NCBI RefSeq assembly: GCF_030817495.1
Contig: NZ_JAUSZK010000001.1
Span: forward strand, 372,001 to 436,000
Source of the DNA: Streptomyces sp. V3I7
Lineage (GTDB): Bacteria > Actinomycetota > Actinomycetes > Streptomycetales > Streptomycetaceae
Length of the DNA stretch: 64,000 nt
Reading direction: 5' to 3'
Shown here: positions 62,307 through 64,000 of the stretch, piece by piece
How positions within the stretch are numbered: the first letter of the stretch is position 1
Layout: each line of letters opens with the position of its first letter
Notes under the pieces: model-generated
The model's input: the letters and a program-made list of their open reading frames with translations, nothing else
Told to the model about the DNA's origin: nothing
Databases searched by the model: none
Made by a program: the position numbers and the translations under genes

Positions 62307-63172
62307 TGAGCCGCGCACAGTTCGAGGAGCGGCTCTTCGGAGCACTCCGCTGGGTCGTGATCGCCTTCCTCGCGCTGATCACCGTCGTGCCCTTCTACTA
62401 CATGCTCCTTCTGTCGGTGAAGCCGATCGACGCGCTGCTGCTGGATCCCGGCAGCCTGTGGGTCTCGGCCAAGGACATCACCCTCGCCACGTACGAGGAG
62501 GTCCTGCGGCCGGCCGACGAGGGCGGTCAGGGCTTCCTCCGGATGCTGCTGAACTCCGCCGTCGTCTCGCTCGGCACGGTCCTGCTCACCCTTCTCGCCG
62601 CGGTGCCCGGCGCGTACGCCGCGAGCAGGCTGAGGTTCTTCGGCAGCCGGCACGTCAGCGCCCTGTTTCTGGCGGTCTACCTCTTCCCCGCGACGCTGCT
62701 GGCCGTCCCGCTGTTCGTGATGTTCGCCAAGCTGGGACTCCAGGGCAGCCTCGCGGGGCTGGCGATCGTCTACATCGCGCAGACGGTACCGGTGTCGATC
62801 TACATGCTGAAGAACTACTTCGCCACCATCCCGTACGGCATCGAGGAGGCGGCCGCCCTGGACGGCTGCTCGCGGCTGCAGACGGTCCGCAAGGTCGTCC
62901 TGCCGCTGGCCGCGCCCTCCCTGATGGCCACCGGCCTCTACATCTTCATGATCGCGTGGAACGAGTTCCTCTTCGCGCTGCTCTTCCTCGCCGCCGACCC
63001 CGACCGCTGGACCGTCTCCCTCGGCCTGCAGCAACTCGCCGGCGGCATCGAGGTGTCCAAGACGGTACTGATGGCCGGGTCGGTGGTGCTCACCGTCCCC
63101 GTGGTACTGCTGTTCTTCGCCGCCGAGCGCCTGCTCACCGAGGGACTGACCAGCGGCGCGGACAAGAGCTGA
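62306..63172 (+). CDS. Sugar ABC transporter permease (MalG type)
   Basis: This 288-residue, six-helix protein has EAA loop IEEAAALDGCSRLQTVRKVVLPLAAPSLM. ATG at 62306 overlaps the preceding stop by one base (TGATG); GTG at 62303 is also in frame. It forms the import channel with the MalF-type partner. Confidence 0.94.
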   Translation: MSRAQFEERLFGALRWVVIAFLALITVVPFYYMLLLSVKPIDALLLDPGSLWVSAKDITLATYEEVLRPADEGGQGFLRMLLNSAVVSLGTVLLTLLAAVPGAYAASRLRFFGSRHVSALFLAVYLFPATLLAVPLFVMFAKLGLQGSLAGLAIVYIAQTVPVSIYMLKNYFATIPYGIEEAAALDGCSRLQTVRKVVLPLAAPSLMATGLYIFMIAWNEFLFALLFLAADPDRWTVSLGLQQLAGGIEVSKTVLMAGSVVLTVPVVLLFFAAERLLTEGLTSGADKS

Positions 63173-63222
63173 GACACCGGCCGCAGCGACGGGGGACGGC
63201 CGCCGCGGGAACGAGGGGAACG

Positions 63223-64000
63223 ATGGGGGAACGCATGACGGGGAACCAGGGCAGCGCGGGGCATCTGCTGCGCCTGATCCGCACCGGACAGGCCACGACG
63301 CGGGGTGAACTCCAGCGCGCCACGGGGCTGTCCCGCTCCACCGTCGGCCACCGCCTCGATCAGCTCTTCGGCGCCGGATGGCTGCGTGACCGGGCGGGAA
63401 CCTCGACCGGCGGCCGCCCGTCCAGCCGGCTGGAGTTCGACGCCGCGCACGCCGTCGTACTCGCCGCGGCCCTGGAGACCCGCCACGGCCGGGCGGCCGT
63501 CCTCGACCTGGCGGGCAACGTCCTCGCCGAGCGGACCGGCGCGCTGGACCTCGGCGACGGGCCCGAGGCCGTACTCGATCTGATCGCCCGCTGGTTCGGC
63601 CCGCTGCTGTCCGAGGCGGGCACCGACCCGGACAAGGTCTGCGGCATCGGCCTGTCCGTTCCCGGTCCGGTGGACTGGGAGAGCGGTCAGGTCGTCCAGC
63701 CGCCGATCATGCCCGGCTGGGACCGCTACCCGGTCCGCGAGCGGCTCCGTGCGGCGTACGCCGAGCACGTCGGCGGCCCGACGACGCCCACCGCGCTGCC
63801 GGTGCTGATCGACAACGACGCGAACCTCATGGCGTACGCGGAGCAGCGCGCCGGCTTTCCCGACTGCGGTGCGTTCGTCCTGGTCAAGGTCTCCACCGGT
63901 ATCGGCGCGGGAGTCGTGGTGGACGGCGAGATCTACCGCGGCATCGACGGCGGCGCCGGCGACCTCGGCCACATCCGGCTCCACGACCGGCCGGACGCCC
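63223..64000 (+). CDS. ROK-family transcriptional regulator (5' part)
   Basis: The first 259 residues are visible; the gene runs past the window end. An N-terminal MarR-like helix-turn-helix (GHLLRLIRTGQATTRGELQRATGLSRSTVGHRL) precedes the ROK actin-like fold ([47 protein letters not shown]). It is a NagC/XylR-type sugar-responsive regulator and the last visible gene of the transporter operon. It probably acts at the TTGTC-AACA-GACAA site. ATG at 63223 has GAGGGGAA upstream; ATG 63235 is an alternative. Confidence 0.92.
   Translation, partial: MGERMTGNQGSAGHLLRLIRTGQATTRGELQRATGLSRSTVGHRLDQLFGAGWLRDRAGTSTGGRPSSRLEFDAAHAVVLAAALETRHGRAAVLDLAGNVLAERTGALDLGDGPEAVLDLIARWFGPLLSEAGTDPDKVCGIGLSVPGPVDWESGQVVQPPIMPGWDRYPVRERLRAAYAEHVGGPTTPTALPVLIDNDANLMAYAEQRAGFPDCGAFVLVKVSTGIGAGVVVDGEIYRGIDGGAGDLGHIRLHDRPDA

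Overview
The window is a single contiguous stretch of very GC-rich actinobacterial chromosome, almost certainly Streptomyces. The supporting signs are GTG and TTG starts, frequent 1-, 4- and 8-bp gene overlaps, extreme third-position GC, a family 2B (EshA-type) encapsulin, a PAS/GAF/PP2C phosphatase, and a sugar ABC operon that lacks its own ATPase. About 68 protein genes can be supported. No tRNA, rRNA, CRISPR array, insertion sequence, integrase or prophage is visible. The gene content is accessory metabolism, stress and regulation rather than core information processing.

Layout. 1-860: end of a PTS-linked dihydroxyacetone kinase operon (dhaL, dhaM) closed by a very strong hairpin. 860-9100: a membrane-anchored secreted protein, a fadH-padR unit with a 20-bp perfect palindrome upstream, a tautomerase, two hypothetical genes (one exported) and a PAS-PAS-GAF-PP2C phosphatase. 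9100-19000: a HemK-like methyltransferase, a MarR-controlled membrane protein with a clear operator cluster, a GNAT, a molybdoenzyme-flavoreductase pair, a small membrane protein, a CE7 esterase, two methyltransferases and a D-Ala-D-Ala carboxypeptidase. 19000-23500: an asparagine/aspartate catabolic set (FadR-type regulator, asparaginase, aspartase, HIT-like protein) with an unusual 15-bp tandem repeat before aspA. 23500-26300: uppP and a fully overlapping crcB-DUF190-crcB fluoride-exporter operon, plus a small winged-helix regulator. 26400-31150: a two-component system divergent from a MacB-like ABC transporter.

31150-36500: VOC protein, MarR regulator, SseB-like protein divergent from a family 2B encapsulin with a cyclic-nucleotide-binding-domain insertion, a threonine-dehydratase-like enzyme and a thioesterase. 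36500-42420: a compact group whose members match, family by family, the dormancy/hypoxia (DosR) proteins of Mycobacterium: DUF1876, tandem UspA, Rv1733c-like, CBS-BON, phosphoribosyltransferase-hydrolase fusion, Rip3-like M50-CBS protease and a single UspA. 42600-47000: DoxX and a three-subunit PaoABC-like molybdenum hydroxylase. 47100-54500: MarR-MFS efflux pair, PLP decarboxylase with divergent Lrp regulator, chloramphenicol-phosphotransferase-like kinase, a methyltransferase-Nudix fusion and a GCS2-type glutamate-cysteine ligase.

54500-64000 (window end): a carbohydrate-use locus. Four enzymes run leftward (dehydrogenase, sugar isomerase/epimerase, GH63-like hydrolase, debranching-type hydrolase). 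A lipoprotein, two permeases and a ROK regulator (cut by the window end) run rightward. A TTGTC-AACA-GACAA operator candidate sits between them. The substrate is not predictable from known clusters I can name.

The strongest candidates for something new are the encapsulin without a recognisable terpene-type cargo gene, the dormancy-like island, the unassigned glycoside locus, and the in-frame pentapeptide-periodic repeat upstream of aspartase. All functional calls come from motif reading and family knowledge. No database search was run.
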